A DNA stretch of 64,000 bases from an uncultured Serinicoccus sp. (GTDB lineage: Bacteria; Actinomycetota; Actinomycetes; Actinomycetales; Dermatophilaceae), in assembly GCF_947500995.1 (NCBI RefSeq), contig NZ_CANMUA010000002.1, positions 372,001 to 436,000 of the forward strand, in the 5' to 3' direction. Positions within the stretch are counted from its first letter, which is position 1; each line of letters starts with the position of its first letter. The position numbers and the translations under genes were made by a program. Positions 1 through 8,969 of the stretch are shown piece after piece. The notes under the pieces were generated by a model, which made no database searches, was not told the DNA's origin, and saw only the letters and a program-made list of their open reading frames with translations.

Positions 1-780
1 GGCACGGGACAGGACCGGCGAGGCCGGCAGTCCCAGCTCGGAGCGCGCCCACGACGGCAGCAGGGCGACGCCTCCCGCCGCGATGGCCCAGTAGCCGGGT
101 CGCGAGGCGATCGGCAGCGGCGGCTCGGCGAGGAGGAAGCGGGCGGCCTCGCGCGCCGCCTCGGTCGCCTCCAGCTCGGGCCGGTATGCCTCGAGGGCCG
201 CCCGCAGCTCGCGCACCGTCGTCGGCGGCTCCGGGACCCCGAGGTGCCGGGCGGAGACCCCGGCCTGGGCGACGTAGCGGTCCGCCTCGTCGTCGGTCAG
301 CGGTGACCCGGAGAAGGCCTGGAAGCCGTCGAGGAAGGAGACCGCCTCGGCGACGTGCACCCACGTGAGCAGGTGCGGGTCGGAGGCACGGTAGGGCCGC
401 CCGAAGGCGTCCTTCCCGCGCACCCGCTCGTGGATCGCGCGGACGTGGCCGATCGTCGTCAGGGCGTGCTCGACCGTGCCGAAGGTGGTGGCCGCGAGGT
501 AGGTGCTGGTCCGCTGCAGCCGGCCCCAGGGATCCCCCTTGTAGCCCGAGTGGCCGGCGACCCCCGCCATGGCCATGGGGTGCAGCATCTGCAGGAGCAG
601 CGCCGCGACACCGCCGGGGAACATCGAGGCGTCGGCGTGCACCCGCCATACCGGGTCGTGCGGGGTGAACCAGCGCTCCCCCGGCGTGTCCCAGATCACC
701 GCGGCCCGTTGCTGCGCGTCGTCACCGGCCACCCGGGAGCGCAGCGCCGATCCAAGGGCGCTCTGGAGCCGACCGATCAT
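1..780 (-). CDS. MpaB-family (DUF2236) oxygenase, 3' end outside window
   Basis: The reverse strand reads openly from an ATG at 780 to the window edge, giving 260 visible residues and no stop. The N-terminal part carries the landmarks of the DUF2236/MpaB family: WRVHADASMFPGG, then LLLQMLHPMAMAGVAGHSGY at about residues 61-80, then the RTSTYLAATTF and HVRAIHERV blocks. The family includes latex-clearing-type and MpaB-like haem or metal oxygenases. The substrate here is unknown. No membrane segment is obvious in the visible part. The gene is divergent from the aldo/keto reductase across about 200 bp. Family assignment is fairly secure; the reaction is not. Confidence 0.8.
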   Translation of the reverse strand, partial: MIGRLQSALGSALRSRVAGDDAQQRAAVIWDTPGERWFTPHDPVWRVHADASMFPGGVAALLLQMLHPMAMAGVAGHSGYKGDPWGRLQRTSTYLAATTFGTVEHALTTIGHVRAIHERVRGKDAFGRPYRASDPHLLTWVHVAEAVSFLDGFQAFSGSPLTDDEADRYVAQAGVSARHLGVPEPPTTVRELRAALEAYRPELEATEAAREAARFLLAEPPLPIASRPGYWAIAAGGVALLPSWARSELGLPASPVLSRA

Positions 781-964
781 CCGGGACCTCGCATTCGCCG
801 ACCGTGGACAGAGTCTGGACAAAGACGTAACAGCAGCACTATTGCACGGCCGCTGCCCACCGTCCACGCGGCCCGTCTCCACCGACCACGCGCGGCGGGC
901 CCACCGGAAGAACCCACCCCGCGACCGTCCGTCGCCCCACCCGGTGGTCCCCGTCGCCGACTTG

Positions 965-970
965 TAGTGT
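965..970 (+). promoter_or_regulatory. Candidate -10 element, leaderless start of the aldo/keto reductase
   Basis: TAGTGT lies 8 nt before the ATG at 979, the spacing expected if transcription begins at or next to the start codon. No Shine-Dalgarno sequence lies between them. Leaderless transcripts are common in actinobacteria. No convincing -35 was seen, so this is inference from spacing. Confidence 0.35.
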
Positions 971-978
971 CGGGCACC

Positions 979-1923
979 ATGCTGACCTCCACCTTCCCCG
1001 GCACCGACCGCACCTTCCTGCCGATCAACCTCGGCGGCAACCCCTTCGGCTGGACCTCCTCCGCCGAGGCCAGCGAGGCGGTCCTCGACGCCTTCCTCGC
1101 CGCGGGCGGGTCCTTCGTCGACACCGCCGACGCCTACTCCTCCTGGGCCGAGGGGCACGAGGGGGGCGAGTCCGAGCGCATCCTGGGCAGCTGGATGGCC
1201 GAGCGCGGCAACCGGGACGAGGTGCTGGTGGCGACCAAGGTCGGCAAGAAGCCGGGCCGGGAGGGTCTGGCGCACGACTCGGTCATGGCCGCCCTCGACG
1301 AGTCCCTCGAACGCCTGCAGACCGATCGGGTCGACCTCTACTACGCGCACGCCGACGACGAGACGGTGGCGATCCAGGACCAGGTGGCGACCTTCGACGA
1401 GGCCGTGCGCGGCGGCAAGGTGGGGGCCGTCGGCCTGTCGAACTACTCCCCCGACCGGCTGCGGGAGTTCATGGAGACCGCCGCGGCGCAGGGCGCGGTG
1501 CTCCCGACCGCGATCCAGCCGCGCTACAGCCTGGTCTCCCGCTCGGGATACGAGAACGACCTCGCGCCGCTCGTCGACGAGTTCGACCTCGCGGTGTTCT
1601 GCTACCCGGCGCTGGCCTCGGGCTTCCTCACCGGCAAGTACCGCACCGAGGAGGACTTCGCCGGCAACGCCCGCGGGGGCGCCGCCCGACGGTATGCCGA
1701 GGCCGGCGGTCTCGCGGTCGTGGACGCCCTGGTGGCGGTCGCCGACCGGCACGGGGTCGCCCCGGCGTCGGTGGCGCTGGCCTGGCTCCTGGACCGGGGT
1801 GTCACCGCCCCCATCGCCTCCGCCTCGCGTCCCGAGCAGCTGGAGCCGCTGCTGGCGGCCACCCGGCTCGAGCTGGACGAGCAGGACCGCGCCGAGCTGG
1901 ACGAGGCGTCCGCAGGCTTCTGA
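979..1923 (+). CDS. Aldo/keto reductase
   Basis: The product is 314 aa. It is an NADPH-dependent aldo/keto reductase of the (beta/alpha)8 barrel family, reducing aldehydes or ketones in the cytosol. The expected catalytic tetrad is visible: D48 (in SFVDTADAY), Y53, K87 (VATKVGKK) and H124 (DLYYAH). The C-terminal cofactor loop has the usual pattern (PIASASRPEQLE). The frame stays open far upstream, but the family's N-terminus fits the ATG at 979, which sits 8 nt after a -10-like hexamer. The gene converges with the molybdenum enzyme downstream, separated by a small hairpin. The physiological substrate cannot be told from sequence. Confidence 0.9.
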   Translation: MLTSTFPGTDRTFLPINLGGNPFGWTSSAEASEAVLDAFLAAGGSFVDTADAYSSWAEGHEGGESERILGSWMAERGNRDEVLVATKVGKKPGREGLAHDSVMAALDESLERLQTDRVDLYYAHADDETVAIQDQVATFDEAVRGGKVGAVGLSNYSPDRLREFMETAAAQGAVLPTAIQPRYSLVSRSGYENDLAPLVDEFDLAVFCYPALASGFLTGKYRTEEDFAGNARGGAARRYAEAGGLAVVDALVAVADRHGVAPASVALAWLLDRGVTAPIASASRPEQLEPLLAATRLELDEQDRAELDEASAGF

Positions 1924-1934
1924 GCCGCGACGCG

Positions 1935-1951
1935 CTCCTCGGGGCGAGGAG
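1935..1951. terminator. Small hairpin between convergent genes
   Basis: Perfect 7-bp arms (CTCCTCG and CGAGGAG) with a GGG loop sit between the stop of the aldo/keto reductase and the stop of the leftward molybdenum-enzyme gene. There is no T-run. It may act as a bidirectional terminator. Confidence 0.45.
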
Positions 1952-4351
1952 TCAGACCTCGACGTCGTCCACCGCGTCGAGGTCGGGCAGGTCGTCGAAG
2001 AGGGCCGGCGGCTCCCGCCAGGGGTGGTGCTCACCCCGCGCCGCCTCCTGGAGGGCCCGGTGGACCCGCTCCGGGGTGCACGGCAGGTCGACGTGCCGCA
2101 CCCCCAGGTGCGCGAGCGCGTCGACGACGGCGTTCTGCACCGCGGGGGTCGACCCCACCGTGGCGGCCTCGCCGATCCCCTTGGCCCCCAGCGGGTTCCG
2201 GTCGGTGGGGGTCTCGGTGAGGCTCGCCTCGAGCTGCACGAGGTCGGCGGCCGTCGGCAGCGTGTAGTCGGCGAAGGTGCCCGTAACCGGGTTGCCGAGC
2301 TCGTCGTAGCGGAACTCCTCGAACAACGCCTGCGCGATGCCCTGCACGCACCCACCGTGCTGCTGGCCCCGCACGAGGAGCGGGTTGACGACGGTGCCAC
2401 AGTCGTCCACCGCGACGTGCCGCAGCAGGCGCACGGCGCCGGTCTCCACGTCCACCTCGACCACGCTGACGTGGGTGCCGAACGGGAAGGTGGCCCCGTC
2501 CTGCGAGAAGTCGTGGTCGACGCCGAGACCCTCACCGCGCTCGTGCGCGCGCTCCGCGACGGCGTCCCAGGTGAGGGCGGCCCCGGGGACCCCCCGCACC
2601 CCGAAGCTGCCGTCGACGAGCTCGACGTCGACCTCGGCGACCTCCAGGAGCTCGGCGGCCAGGCGGGTCGCCTGCTCGCGCAGCTTCACGGCGGCCTCCA
2701 GCACGGCGCTCCCGCCGAGCTGGAGGGAGCGCGCCCCGCCGGTCCCTCCACCGGAGCGGACCAGGGAGGTGTCGGACTGCACGTAGCTCACGCGCTCCAG
2801 CGGCAGCCCGAGCTGGTCGCCCACGAGCATGGAGAAGGCCGTCGCGTGCCCCTGCCCGTGCGCGGAGGTCCCGGCCACGACGGTGATCGAGCCGTCCCGG
2901 TCCACCCGGATCCCGGCATACTCCGAACCACCGAACCCGGTGATCTCGACGTAGCTCGCGATGCCGATCCCCAGCTGCCAGGGGCCGCCCGTCTCCCGCC
3001 GACGGCGCTGCTCACGCCGCAGCTCCTCGACGCCCGCCACCTCGAGGGCTCTCTCGAGGGCCCTCGCGTAGTCGCCGGTGTCGTAGCGGGCGCCGAACTT
3101 GGTCGTGTGCGGGAAGTCGGCGGCCGCGACGAAGTTGCGGCGGCGGAACTCCTCCGGGGCGAGACCGCTCTCGCGCGCCGCGTGGTCCATCGCCCGCTCC
3201 ACCATGGCCGCCGCCTCCGGCCGGCCGGCGCCGCGGAAGGCCCCGGTCGGGGCGGTGTTGGTCATGACCGACACGGCGTCGTAACGCAGCCGGGGGATGA
3301 CGTAGGACCCCTCGGACATCGTCCGGGTCGAGCCGCTGGCGAAGGACCCGCCGAACCCGGCGTAGGCGCCGCAGTCCCCCACGAGCCGCGCGCGCATCCC
3401 GGTGATCCGACCGTCCTCGTCGAGCCCCACCTCGACGTACTGCACCTGGCCGCGGCTGGTCATCGACAGCATCGTCTCGCTGCGCGTCTCCAGCCAGCGC
3501 ACCGGTCGCCCGAGCCGACAGCTGGCGCGCACCACGGCCGCGTGCTCCGGGATGATGCCGGCCTTGCCGCCGAAGGCGCCGCCGACGTGCGGCGCCCGCA
3601 CCCGCACCGCGTCCTTGGGCAGCCCGGTCCAGCGGACCAGCAGGCGCTGCGCCAGGTGCGGGTGCTGCGTGCCCAGGGCGACGTCCAGGCCGGTGACCTC
3701 CGGCGTCCCGCCGCCGCCCACGCCACCGGCGAGGGTGGGGCGGACCAGGATGCCGTGCCCCTCGATCGGGCTGGTCGCCATCCGGTTGTTCTCCATCCGC
3801 AGCCGCACGACCCGGTGCGCCCCGGCGAGGACGTCCTGCTCGCCGTCGGGGTCCTTCACCGCGAGCACGAGGTTGGTCCCGAGCTCGGGGAACTGCCGGG
3901 GCGCGTCCTCGGCCAGCGCGTCCTCGAGGTCGACCACCGCGTCCAGCTCCTCGTAGTCCACGTCGACCAGGTCTGCCGCGTCGACCGCCGCCACCCGGCT
4001 GCCCGCCACGACGAGGGCCACCGGGTCCCCCACGAATCGCACCCGGCCGCTGGCGAGGGCGGTCCGGGCCACCTGGTCGTGGATCTGGGCGAAGGGCGGC
4101 ACCGGGTCGGTGCCGAGGTCCTCGGCGGTGTAGACCGCCACCACCCCGGGCGCCGCCGCGGCGTCGGACGTGTCGATCCCGGCGAGACGCGCGTGCGCCA
4201 CCGGGCTGCGCACGCACACGGCGTGCAGGACCTCCGGGTCGTCCAGGTCGAGGTCGCCGACGAAGGTGCCGCGCCCGCGCAGCAGGTCGGGGTCCTCCAC
4301 CCGGCGCACCTCGGTGCCGAGGATGGACGTCCCGCGCTGAAGATCCGTCAT
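1952..4351 (-). CDS. Xanthine dehydrogenase-family molybdopterin-binding subunit
   Basis: The product is 799 aa, the usual size of the large subunit of xanthine-dehydrogenase/CO-dehydrogenase-type hydroxylases. It starts MTDLQRGTSILGTEVRRVED with the ald_xan_dh_C domain first. The two-part molybdopterin-cytosine-dinucleotide-binding domain follows. The loop AFRGAGRPEAA matches the form II type and not the AYxCSFR active-site loop of true CO dehydrogenase. The C-terminal GIGEAATVG carries the expected catalytic Glu. The ATG at 4351 was chosen because homologues begin there; the frame is open further upstream. These enzymes normally need FAD and 2Fe-2S partner subunits, and none is encoded nearby. 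Likely substrates are purines, aldehydes or N-heterocycles. Confidence 0.88.
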   Translation of the reverse strand: MTDLQRGTSILGTEVRRVEDPDLLRGRGTFVGDLDLDDPEVLHAVCVRSPVAHARLAGIDTSDAAAAPGVVAVYTAEDLGTDPVPPFAQIHDQVARTALASGRVRFVGDPVALVVAGSRVAAVDAADLVDVDYEELDAVVDLEDALAEDAPRQFPELGTNLVLAVKDPDGEQDVLAGAHRVVRLRMENNRMATSPIEGHGILVRPTLAGGVGGGGTPEVTGLDVALGTQHPHLAQRLLVRWTGLPKDAVRVRAPHVGGAFGGKAGIIPEHAAVVRASCRLGRPVRWLETRSETMLSMTSRGQVQYVEVGLDEDGRITGMRARLVGDCGAYAGFGGSFASGSTRTMSEGSYVIPRLRYDAVSVMTNTAPTGAFRGAGRPEAAAMVERAMDHAARESGLAPEEFRRRNFVAAADFPHTTKFGARYDTGDYARALERALEVAGVEELRREQRRRRETGGPWQLGIGIASYVEITGFGGSEYAGIRVDRDGSITVVAGTSAHGQGHATAFSMLVGDQLGLPLERVSYVQSDTSLVRSGGGTGGARSLQLGGSAVLEAAVKLREQATRLAAELLEVAEVDVELVDGSFGVRGVPGAALTWDAVAERAHERGEGLGVDHDFSQDGATFPFGTHVSVVEVDVETGAVRLLRHVAVDDCGTVVNPLLVRGQQHGGCVQGIAQALFEEFRYDELGNPVTGTFADYTLPTAADLVQLEASLTETPTDRNPLGAKGIGEAATVGSTPAVQNAVVDALAHLGVRHVDLPCTPERVHRALQEAARGEHHPWREPPALFDDLPDLDAVDDVEV

Positions 4352-4402
4352 CCCCCCATCCTGCCTCCTCGTCGGGGGGTCGGCGAGCGGCATGATGGGG
4401 GT

Positions 4403-5578
4403 ATGCCCGACCCCCAGCCGGACCTGCTCGACCTCGACTCGTTGCTGGACGACGACGAACGCGCCGTGCGCGACTCGGTCGCCGCGGTGTGCGCCGAGCA
4501 GGTGGTCCCGCACATCGCCGGGTGGTACGAGGCCGGCCACCTCGAGCACGGGCAGGTGCGCGAGCTGGCGCGGGAGTTCGGCCGGCTGGGGCTGCTAGGG
4601 ATGCACCTGCAGGGCTACGGCTGCGCGGGGATGAGCGCGGTCGACTACGGCCTGGCCTGCACCGAGCTGGAGGCCGTCGACTCCGGGGTCCGCTCCCTGG
4701 TGTCCGTGCAGGGGTCCCTGGCCATGCACGCCGTCCACGCCTACGGCACCGAGGAGCAGCGGCAGGGCTGGCTGCCCGGGATGGCCTCCGGGGAGACCAT
4801 CGGCTGCTTCGGGCTCACCGAGCCCGACCACGGCTCGGACCCCGGCTCGATGACCACCCGGGCGCGCCGGGACGGCACCGACTGGGTCCTCGACGGGGTG
4901 AAGACCTGGATCACGAACGCCCCCGTCGCCGACGTCGCGGTGGTGTGGGCCCGCACCGAGGACGGCATCCGCGGCTTCGTCGTGCCCACCTCCACCCCGG
5001 GGGTCTCCACCCCGACCATCGAGCGCAAGATGTCGCTGCGGGCCTCGGTGACCGGCGAGGTCGTGCTCGAGGACGTCCGGCTGCCGCAGGACGCGGTGCT
5101 GCCGGGCGTCCGCGGGCTCAAGGGGCCGCTGTCCTGCCTGTCGGAGGCGCGGTACGGCATCGTCTGGGGGTCGATGGGCGCCGCCCGCTCGGCGCTCTCG
5201 ACGGCGCTGGGGTATGCCGCCACCCGGGAGCAGTTCGACCGCCCCATCAGCGCCTTCCAGCTCACCCAGGCCAAGCTGGCCCGCATGCACCAGTCCTGGG
5301 CCACCGGCACGCTGCTGGCGCTGCACCTGGGCCGGCTCAAGGACCGTCACGGCCTGCGGCCCGAGCAGGTCAGCGTCGGCAAGCTCAACAACGTCGGCGC
5401 GGCGCTGGAGATCTGCCGCACGGCCCGCACCATCCTCGGGGCCAACGGCATCTCCGGCGACTACCCGGTCATGCGCCACATGGCCAACCTCGAGTCGGTC
5501 CTCACCTACGAGGGCACCGAGGAGATGCACACCCTCGTCGTCGGACAGGCCCTCACCGGGCAGCAGGCCTACCGCTAG
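4403..5578 (+). CDS. Acyl-CoA dehydrogenase, glutaryl-CoA dehydrogenase type
   Basis: The product is 391 aa with the typical three-domain acyl-CoA dehydrogenase fold. It has glutaryl-CoA-dehydrogenase signatures: YGCAGMSAVDYGL near residue 72, the FAD-binding FGLTEPDHGSDP, MSLRASVTGEV, and the catalytic Glu in TYEGTEEMH near the C-terminus. The likely reaction is oxidative decarboxylation of glutaryl-CoA to crotonyl-CoA in lysine and tryptophan breakdown, passing electrons to ETF. The ATG at 4403 lies inside one copy of the recurring GGTATGCC octamer and lacks a clear ribosome site. The gene is divergent from the molybdenum enzyme with only 51 bp between starts. Its stop overlaps the opposing stop. 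Confidence 0.88.
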   Translation: MPDPQPDLLDLDSLLDDDERAVRDSVAAVCAEQVVPHIAGWYEAGHLEHGQVRELAREFGRLGLLGMHLQGYGCAGMSAVDYGLACTELEAVDSGVRSLVSVQGSLAMHAVHAYGTEEQRQGWLPGMASGETIGCFGLTEPDHGSDPGSMTTRARRDGTDWVLDGVKTWITNAPVADVAVVWARTEDGIRGFVVPTSTPGVSTPTIERKMSLRASVTGEVVLEDVRLPQDAVLPGVRGLKGPLSCLSEARYGIVWGSMGAARSALSTALGYAATREQFDRPISAFQLTQAKLARMHQSWATGTLLALHLGRLKDRHGLRPEQVSVGKLNNVGAALEICRTARTILGANGISGDYPVMRHMANLESVLTYEGTEEMHTLVVGQALTGQQAYR

Positions 5579-7821
5579 CCCGGGCCGGCGTCGACCCCGA
5601 GCCGCTCGAAGGCCGCCTCCAGCCGGTCGCCCAGCACGTCGGCGAGCGAGCGGGCATATGTGTCGGTGATGTGGCTGCCCTGGCGGTACACCAGCACCCC
5701 TCCCACCACCGGGGGGCACCGGTCCTGGCCGGGGCAGACCCAGTCGTTCATCGTGACGAAGGTCGACCCGGGGACCTGCTCCACGGCCAGCAGCAACGGA
5801 CCGGTGCCGCTGCCGTCGTTGCTGGCGAAGCTGCAGCGGTCGAGGTCGTCGCGGTGGTCGGCCACGCAGGCGTAGACCTGCAGGTCACCGGGCTGCGGGG
5901 TGTCCGCCACCGCGACGACCGGGACACCGGCGGCACCGATCTCGCGCCAGTGCTGCGCCATCCCCTCGGCGAGGGCAGACCCGGACGGCTCGCCGTCGGC
6001 GTCGAGGCCCTGCGACTTGACCGACGAGGTCAGGACGACGTCCGGGGGCTCGGCCACCAGCCGGCGCGTCACCTCGGCCCCCCAGGAGCGGCAGGCCTGC
6101 GCCTGCGCCTCGTCCTCGAACTCGACCGGGGTGGCGCTCCACGGGCAGGCCGACCGGTAGTAGACGTCGACCCGCCACCCCCGCTGCTCCCCCAGCCGGT
6201 CCAGCGCGCCCGTCCACTGGGCGATCTTGGAGTCCCCGACGACCGCGACGTGCAGGTCGCCCTCGGGATCGCCGTAGGCGCAGCGCAGCACCTCGTCGCC
6301 GGTGGCGTCGCAGTCCTGCCGGTAGAGCGCCGGCAGGTCCCGCGTGGCCTCGAGCGGGTCCGGGGTGATGGAGGCGGGATCGAGGTCGAGGCCGTCGAGG
6401 TCCGGCGGGGGTGCTCCCTCGGTGCCGGACGCGACCTCCCGGCTCCCCGACCCGTCGGCGTCCGCGTCCGCGCCATCCGCACCGGCACCGTCCTCGGGGT
6501 CCGGCCCTGCCGCCCCCAGCCCCCCGAGCCGCTCGCCCTCCCGACGGCCGTCCCCGGCGAGCTCCTGCGGTCCGGCGGCGCGCTCACCCGACAGGGCCGC
6601 CGCACCGTCGGCGTCGGCGGTGGCCTCGTTGACGCGGACCTGGCGGTCGACCTCGCGCACCAGCTGCCAGCCCGAGGCGGTCGCCAGCACCGTGCACAGC
6701 GCGCCCACCGCCAACCCGGCCGCCGGGCGCGCCCATCGGCCGCGGGCGTGGCGCACCGGCCGCTCCACCAGCAGGTAGCCCGCGGTGGCCGGCAGCGCGC
6801 TGAGCAGCACCACCCCCAGGCCCAGCCAGACCGGCAGCGCGCCCCATCGCGCCTCCGCCACGACGAGCAGCGGCCAGTGCCAGAGGTAGAGGGAGTAGGA
6901 CAAGGCCCCCGTCCACTGCAGCGGCGCCACGCGGTGCACGCGCACCGGCCCGGACGTCTCCGAGGCCCGGACCCCGCCCACGAGCGCCGCCGCGGTCCCG
7001 AGGGTCGGGACCAGCGCCGCCCACCCGGGCCAGGGCGTCTGCGGTCCGGTGAGCACCGCCCCGGCCAGGACCACGGCCGGACCGCCCCACGCCAACGCCG
7101 TGGCGAGGGGGACGGGGACGCGGGACCACCAGGCGCTCCCCAGCGCCACCAGCGCGCCGACCCCGAGCTGCCACAGCCGGGTCGAGGTGACGAAGTAGGC
7201 CTCCGGAGGACTGGCGGTGGTGAGGTGCACGGCCCAGCCGAAGGACGGCAGGACCACCACCACGGCCAGGAGCACGGCGGTGAGCGGGACCGGTCGGACA
7301 CCGCGCCGGCGCGCGAGCCAGGCGGCGAGGAGCAGCAGCAGCGGCCACAGGACGTAGAACTGCTCCTCGACGGCGAGCGACCAGTACTGCTGCACCGGGG
7401 AGTCGACCGAGTCCTCGGCCAGGTAGTCCACCGAACGGTCCGCCAGCCGCCAGTTCACCACGTAGAGCCCGGAGGTGACGATGTCCCAGCCCGTCTCGCG
7501 CCAGCGCACCTGCGGCAGCAGGGTGAGGGTGAGCAGGGCCGTCACCACCAGGACGAGGGCCGAGGCCGGGAGCAGCCGCCGCGCGCGGCGGGACCAGAAC
7601 CTCCCGAGGTCCACCGTCCCGGTGCGCAGGACCTCGGAGACGAGCAGCCCGGTGATGACGTAGCCGGAGATGACGAAGAAGACGTCGACCCCGGCGAAAC
7701 CGCCGGGGAGCCAGGGCACCCCGGCGTGGTAGAGCAGCACGAGGAGGACGGCGAGCGCCCGCAGCCCCTGGATGTCGGCCCGGTAGCCCGGCGGGACCGT
7801 ACGACCACCGAGCCTGCTCAC
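5575..7821 (-). CDS. Acyltransferase-3 / SGNH-hydrolase membrane protein
   Basis: The product is 748 aa in two parts. The N-terminal part begins YRADIQGLRALAVLLVLLYH and holds about ten membrane segments of the acyltransferase-3 family, including FFVISGYVITG. A soluble Asp/Gly-rich linker follows, then a C-terminal SGNH domain with VVGDSKIAQW (GDS nucleophile block) and a late RQGSHITDTYA (His block). Such fusions O-acylate cell-surface glycans: the membrane half moves the acyl group across and the SGNH half transfers it. The GTG at 7821 was chosen because the family's RxDIQGLRA motif follows within 15 residues; the longer open frame upstream is antisense to the LacI gene. The stop overlaps the opposing gene's stop within CTAG. 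Confidence 0.87.
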   Translation of the reverse strand: MSRLGGRTVPPGYRADIQGLRALAVLLVLLYHAGVPWLPGGFAGVDVFFVISGYVITGLLVSEVLRTGTVDLGRFWSRRARRLLPASALVLVVTALLTLTLLPQVRWRETGWDIVTSGLYVVNWRLADRSVDYLAEDSVDSPVQQYWSLAVEEQFYVLWPLLLLLAAWLARRRGVRPVPLTAVLLAVVVVLPSFGWAVHLTTASPPEAYFVTSTRLWQLGVGALVALGSAWWSRVPVPLATALAWGGPAVVLAGAVLTGPQTPWPGWAALVPTLGTAAALVGGVRASETSGPVRVHRVAPLQWTGALSYSLYLWHWPLLVVAEARWGALPVWLGLGVVLLSALPATAGYLLVERPVRHARGRWARPAAGLAVGALCTVLATASGWQLVREVDRQVRVNEATADADGAAALSGERAAGPQELAGDGRREGERLGGLGAAGPDPEDGAGADGADADADGSGSREVASGTEGAPPPDLDGLDLDPASITPDPLEATRDLPALYRQDCDATGDEVLRCAYGDPEGDLHVAVVGDSKIAQWTGALDRLGEQRGWRVDVYYRSACPWSATPVEFEDEAQAQACRSWGAEVTRRLVAEPPDVVLTSSVKSQGLDADGEPSGSALAEGMAQHWREIGAAGVPVVAVADTPQPGDLQVYACVADHRDDLDRCSFASNDGSGTGPLLLAVEQVPGSTFVTMNDWVCPGQDRCPPVVGGVLVYRQGSHITDTYARSLADVLGDRLEAAFERLGVDAGPG

Positions 7822-7835
7822 CCGGGGAAGTCTAG

Positions 7836-8858
7836 TCAGCGCCTCCGGTGCCAGGACACGCTCGACCGGGAGACGAGGCGGGGCGGGATGAGCAGCTCCG
7901 CCGCACCGTCTCCTCCCTCCAGCAGCGACACCAGACGCTCCACCGCGGCGGCGCCGACGGCGTCGAACTGCTGCTCGACCGTGCTCAGCGCCGGTTGCAG
8001 CCACCCGCTCTCGGGCGTGTTGTCGTAGCCGATGACACTCACCCGGGCGGGCACCTCGACACCCGAGCGGTGCAGCGCCGCCATGAGCCCGAGCGCCATC
8101 GAGTCGTTCGCGGCGAACACCGCGCCGACCTCCTCCCAGCGAGGATGCTCGAGCAGCTCCAGACCGGCCCGGTAGCCGGCCTCGGGGCTCCAGTCGCCGA
8201 CCCAGACCGGCCCTGGCTGCACCCCGGCCGCGACCAGCCGGTCCGCCCACCCGGCGGTGCGCTGACGGGCCTCCCCCCAGTCCGTCGGACCGCTGACGTG
8301 GGCGACGGTGCGGTGCCCGCAGTCGAGCAGGTGCTCGGCCACGAGGCGGCCGCCGGCCTCGTTGTCGCTCGCGACGAACGGCACGTCGTCGCCGAGCCGG
8401 CCCTCGACGGCCACGACGGGCAGCTGGGCGCGCAGCCCGTCCACCATCCGCGCCTGCCCGTCGGTGGGCGCGATGACGGCCACCCCCTCCACGTCCCGGC
8501 CCAGCACCTCCTCGAGGACGGCGTCGACCTGGCCGGCGTCCAGCCCGTGCGCCGACACGATCTGGGCCGCGTAACCGCTCCGTCGGGCTGCCGCCTCGAT
8601 GCTCAGCAGCATGGACATCGGCCCGAAGAGCGGCCCCATGAAGCTCACCACCCCCAGCGAGCGGGTGCGGCGCACCGCGAGGTTGCGGGCGGTGCCGCTG
8701 GGCCGGTAGCCCAGCCGCGTCATGGCGCTGCGCACCCGCTCCACGGTCTCCGGACGCACCTGCGGGCTGCCGTTGACGACCCGCGACACCGTCTGGTGGG
8801 ACACGCCGGCGGCGGCCGCCACGTCATACATGGTCGTGCGTCGACCTCGCCCGTCCAT
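7836..8858 (-). CDS. LacI-family regulator, probable arabinose-locus repressor
   Basis: The product is 340 aa. The N-terminal LacI helix-turn-helix (TMYDVAAAAGVSHQTVSRVV) is followed by the hinge GYRPSGTARNLAVRR and a periplasmic-binding-like effector domain. The ATG at 8858 was chosen because GGAGAGGTG lies just before it. The gene is divergent from a ribulokinase remnant, and two LacI-type palindromes lie in the shared intergenic space about 75-110 bp from its start. By family and context it is probably an AraR-like repressor sensing arabinose or a derivative. The sugar is inferred only from the neighbouring araB remnant and MmsAB genes. The target operon is now damaged. Confidence 0.82.
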   Translation of the reverse strand: MDGRGRRTTMYDVAAAAGVSHQTVSRVVNGSPQVRPETVERVRSAMTRLGYRPSGTARNLAVRRTRSLGVVSFMGPLFGPMSMLLSIEAAARRSGYAAQIVSAHGLDAGQVDAVLEEVLGRDVEGVAVIAPTDGQARMVDGLRAQLPVVAVEGRLGDDVPFVASDNEAGGRLVAEHLLDCGHRTVAHVSGPTDWGEARQRTAGWADRLVAAGVQPGPVWVGDWSPEAGYRAGLELLEHPRWEEVGAVFAANDSMALGLMAALHRSGVEVPARVSVIGYDNTPESGWLQPALSTVEQQFDAVGAAAVERLVSLLEGGDGAAELLIPPRLVSRSSVSWHRRR

Positions 8859-8931
8859 CACCTCTCCGTCCGCTCGGCGACCATCCTGCACCGTTCGTCG
8901 CAACCGCGACGAGGGGGCTTGGACAAATCAG

Positions 8932-8947
8932 ATGTTAGCGGTAACCT
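8932..8947. promoter_or_regulatory. LacI-type operator 1
   Basis: GTTAGCGGTAAC at 8934-8945 has 4-bp inverted arms (GTTA/TAAC) around a central GCGG. It shares AGCGGTAAC with the second site 20 bp downstream. It lies between the LacI gene and the araB remnant, where an AraR-type repressor would act. Confidence 0.6.
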
Positions 8948-8953
8948 CCTCGC

Positions 8954-8969
8954 TTGTGAGCGGTAACAA
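8954..8969. promoter_or_regulatory. LacI-type operator 2, overlapping a start codon
   Basis: TTGTGAGCGGTAACAA has arms TTGT/ACAA around the same AGCGGTAAC core as operator 1. The GTG start of the araB remnant (8956) lies inside it, so a bound repressor would cover the translation start region. Centre-to-centre spacing to operator 1 is 22 bp, about two helical turns. Confidence 0.6.

Noticed and set aside
355-978. N-terminal extension of the aldo/keto reductase frame
   Set aside because: It runs antisense through the MpaB-like gene and adds residues not found in the family; the core starts at 979.
1952-4351. Aerobic carbon monoxide dehydrogenase large subunit
   Set aside because: The true CO dehydrogenase loop AYxCSFR is absent; the loop here is AFRGAGR, and the small and medium subunits are missing.
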